Made by a program: the position numbers and the translations under genes. Below, piece after piece: positions 30,869-32,324 of a stretch of 32,324 nt of DNA; the stretch's first letter is position 1, and each line of letters opens with the position of its first letter. The notes under the pieces are model-generated. The model was not told the DNA's origin, ran no database searches, and saw only the letters and a program-made list of their open reading frames with translations. Source of the stretch: an uncultured Alistipes sp. (GTDB taxonomy: Bacteria > Bacteroidota > Bacteroidia > Bacteroidales > Rikenellaceae); the NCBI GenBank assembly GCA_944321755.1, contig CALUMM010000025.1, forward strand, positions 1 through 32,324, written 5' to 3'.

Positions 30869-31858
30869 ATGCTTTCCGAACGAGCGCGCGGCTACGTTCT
30901 CGGGAGTGTGGCCGCAGTCAGTTACGGATTGAATCCGCTCTTTGCCCTGCCGCTTTACGGGGCGGGTCTGGGGGCGGATTCCGTGCTTTTCTACCGTTAC
31001 GTGCTGGCGGTGGTGATGTTGGGTGCGCTGATGCTTGTGCGGCGTCAGTCGTTTGCGCTTTCGCGTCGGGATCTGCTGCCGCTGGCGGGAATGGGCCTTC
31101 TCTTTTCGGTGTCGTCGCTGACGCTCTTCGAGAGCTACAACTACATGGATGCAGGGATCGCCTCGACGCTGTTGTTCGTCTATCCGGTGATGGTGGCGGT
31201 GATCATGGCCGTGGGTTTTCACGAGCGGGTCACGGTGGCGACGGTGCTCTCGATCGTGCTGGCGTGTACGGGGATCTCGCTGCTCTACAGGGGCGGTGAC
31301 GGCACGACGCTCAGCCTGACGGGTGTTCTGCTGGTTTTTCTCTCTTCGCTGTCGTATGCGGTCTATATCGTGGGGATCAACCGCTCGTCGCTGAAAAATC
31401 TCCCGACCGAGAAACTGACCTTCTACTGCCTGGTTTTCGGATCGCTGGTCTACGTGGTGCGGCTCCGGGGGTGTACGGAGCTGCAGTCGATTCCGACGGC
31501 GGCCCTGTGGGTGAATGCGGTTTCGCTGGCGTTGTTCCCGACGATCGTCTCGCTGGTGACGATGGCCGGTGCGATCCGTCGCATCGGTTCGACGCCGACG
31601 GCGATTCTCGGGGCGCTGGAGCCGGTCACGGCGCTGTTTTTCGGGGTTGCGGTCTTCGGCGAAGCCTTCACGCTGCGCATCGGCACGGGGGTCCTGCTGA
31701 TCCTGGTGGCGGTGACGCTGATCATTGCGGGACAGTCGCTGCATGTTCCCAACTCGGTGACGCACCTGGCGCGTTGGATGCGCCGTCCGCGATTGCCGCG
31801 CTGGGCGGTTCGGTGGGCGCATCGGCTGCCGCTTCCGCGCCTGCGGCACCGGCCCTGA
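30869..31858 (+). CDS. EamA/DMT-family transporter
   Basis: This 329-residue inner-membrane protein has two EamA repeats and about ten helices, beginning GYVLGSVAAVSYGLNPLFALPLY. The first repeat includes FYRYVLAVVMLGALML and FESYNYMDAGIASTLLFVYPVMVAVIM, which match the FxRxxxA and NxALxxTxA(S/T)xxxxxxP motifs of the family. The second repeat includes LGALEPVTALFFGVAVFGEAF. An Arg/Pro-rich cytoplasmic tail of about 35 residues (RRPRLPRWAVRWAH) follows the last helix and is longer than usual. It is only distantly similar to the EamA protein at 3433-4323. The single-base gap to lemA points to co-transcription; a functional link is not known. Confidence 0.9.
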   Translation: MLSERARGYVLGSVAAVSYGLNPLFALPLYGAGLGADSVLFYRYVLAVVMLGALMLVRRQSFALSRRDLLPLAGMGLLFSVSSLTLFESYNYMDAGIASTLLFVYPVMVAVIMAVGFHERVTVATVLSIVLACTGISLLYRGGDGTTLSLTGVLLVFLSSLSYAVYIVGINRSSLKNLPTEKLTFYCLVFGSLVYVVRLRGCTELQSIPTAALWVNAVSLALFPTIVSLVTMAGAIRRIGSTPTAILGALEPVTALFFGVAVFGEAFTLRIGTGVLLILVAVTLIIAGQSLHVPNSVTHLARWMRRPRLPRWAVRWAHRLPLPRLRHRP

Positions 31859-32250
31859 GGGGACCGGAGGAAGCGTCCCGGCCCCGACGGTCCCGACCTG
31901 TCCCCGTCGTCAGCCCCGCCGTCAGCCCGATCCTGCTCCGCCCCGATCCGGCCAACTCCTGCCAGCTCCCGCCATCAGCCCCGACCTGCTCAGCCCCAGC
32001 CCGCTGCCGATCCCGTCCTGCCGCGTCCTGTCACCCGGCCCCGACCAGCCGCCCTGCTTGCCCCGATCCGGCCAGTTCCTGCCAGCCCCTGCCGTTAGTT
32101 CTGTTCTGCCGCCTGTCCCGGCCCCGACCAGCCGCCCGGCTTGCCCCGATCCGGTCAGCTCCGACCTGCCGCTTGTCCCGGCTTCGATTCGCCCTGCCCC
32201 GCCCGGCCGCTTTGCCCGGAACTGCCCCCTCATTACCCCCCCCCTCCTCC
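31859..32250. repeat. C-rich noncoding region with degenerate repeats
   Basis: This 390-bp interval after the EamA gene is strongly C-rich on the plus strand. ccccgatccggYca occurs at about 31941, 32061 and 32144. A longer block, ggccccgaccagccgccc followed by Ygcttgccccgatccgg, is repeated at 32037 and 32120 (offset 83 bp). Shorter tgccag and gacctgc elements recur between. Open frames cross it on both strands, but with shifting Arg/Pro/Ala/Ser or Gly/Arg content and no family match, so I do not call a gene. A C9 run is at 32236-32244. Confidence 0.75.
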
Positions 32251-32252
32251 CC

Positions 32253-32289
32253 AAAAAAAAACGGCCGCCGGGATTGATCCCGACGGCCG
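32253..32289 (-). terminator. Terminator of a minus-strand gene off the right edge
   Basis: A stem of cggccg, one mismatch, then cggga, pairs around loop ttga with tcccg and cggccg. A run of nine A residues on the left serves as the T run for minus-strand transcripts. It lies 21 bp after the partial gene's stop. Confidence 0.85.
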
Positions 32290-32310
32290 CCATCTCTTTC
32301 CGGACAGGGC

Positions 32311-32324
32311 TTAGAGCCGTTTCT
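32311..32324 (-). CDS. Last codons of a minus-strand gene, mostly outside the window
   Basis: On the minus strand the window edge reads ...AAA CGG CTC TAA, ending Lys-Arg-Leu-stop. The terminator immediately downstream supports a real gene end, but the product cannot be identified from three residues. Confidence 0.4.

Noticed and set aside
31922-32293. Minus-strand frame of 123 codons rich in Gly, Arg and Ser
   Set aside because: It runs through a terminator hairpin and repeat DNA and has no family resemblance.

Overview
The window looks like chromosomal DNA from a GC-rich member of the Bacteroidota, most probably Alistipes or a close Rikenellaceae relative. Four things point there. Several genes are preceded by the Bacteroidota -7 promoter box TAnnTTTG, some with a TTTG-like -33 box about 19 bp upstream, and starts generally lack a strong Shine-Dalgarno. 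SecD and SecF are fused in one protein. Families typical of this phylum are present (DUF4831, TIGR02757, a BT0820-like HAD protein, a Wzc-type tyrosine kinase with a C-terminal tyrosine tail). Codon use is uniformly GC-rich. I assigned the genus from overall character, not from a database match. I saw no rRNA, tRNA, transposase, phage gene or CRISPR array.

Layout. 1-1971: the 3' 99% of dnaK and its terminator. 2050-4323 (minus): a secreted GH29 alpha-L-fucosidase and an EamA transporter. 4464-7609: secDF with its promoter and terminator. 7741-8515: a small two-helix membrane protein and TspO. 8544-11121: a telescoped operon in which a short YbbR-like membrane protein, coaE, folP and a LolD-like ABC ATPase are joined by ATGA overlaps. 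11160-14414: a TIGR02757 protein, a TrmN6-like methyltransferase, a DUF4831 protein and an AlkD-like HEAT-repeat protein.

14475-21093 (minus) is a tightly packed seven-gene block, read from its promoter near 21200: degenerate M23/LytM protein, dxr, rseP, sugar O-acetyltransferase, LUD-domain protein, a small lipoprotein, radA. 21292-22348 is a nucleotidyltransferase with its own promoter and terminator. 22339-22900 is an unusual intergenic region with two different tandem-repeat arrays separated by a strong bidirectional terminator. 22904-26557 (minus) is an exopolysaccharide export/kinase operon (Wza-like lipoprotein, Wzc-like BY-kinase with a (GY)9 tail, HAD phosphatase). 26692-28152 is a cytoplasmic GH13 enzyme preceded by a possible leader ORF carrying a G9 tract. 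28184-31858 holds an outer-membrane beta-barrel-like protein, a TPM-domain protein, LemA and a second EamA transporter. 31859-32250 is C-rich repeat-bearing noncoding DNA, followed by the terminator and last codons of a minus-strand gene that runs off the window.

Most of the window is ordinary housekeeping. The parts worth a second look are the G9 tract in the GH13 leader ORF, the hexanucleotide-encoded GY tail of the tyrosine kinase, the intergenic repeat arrays, and the LytM protein that has lost its zinc ligands. I did not find a clear-cut new defence or mobile system.
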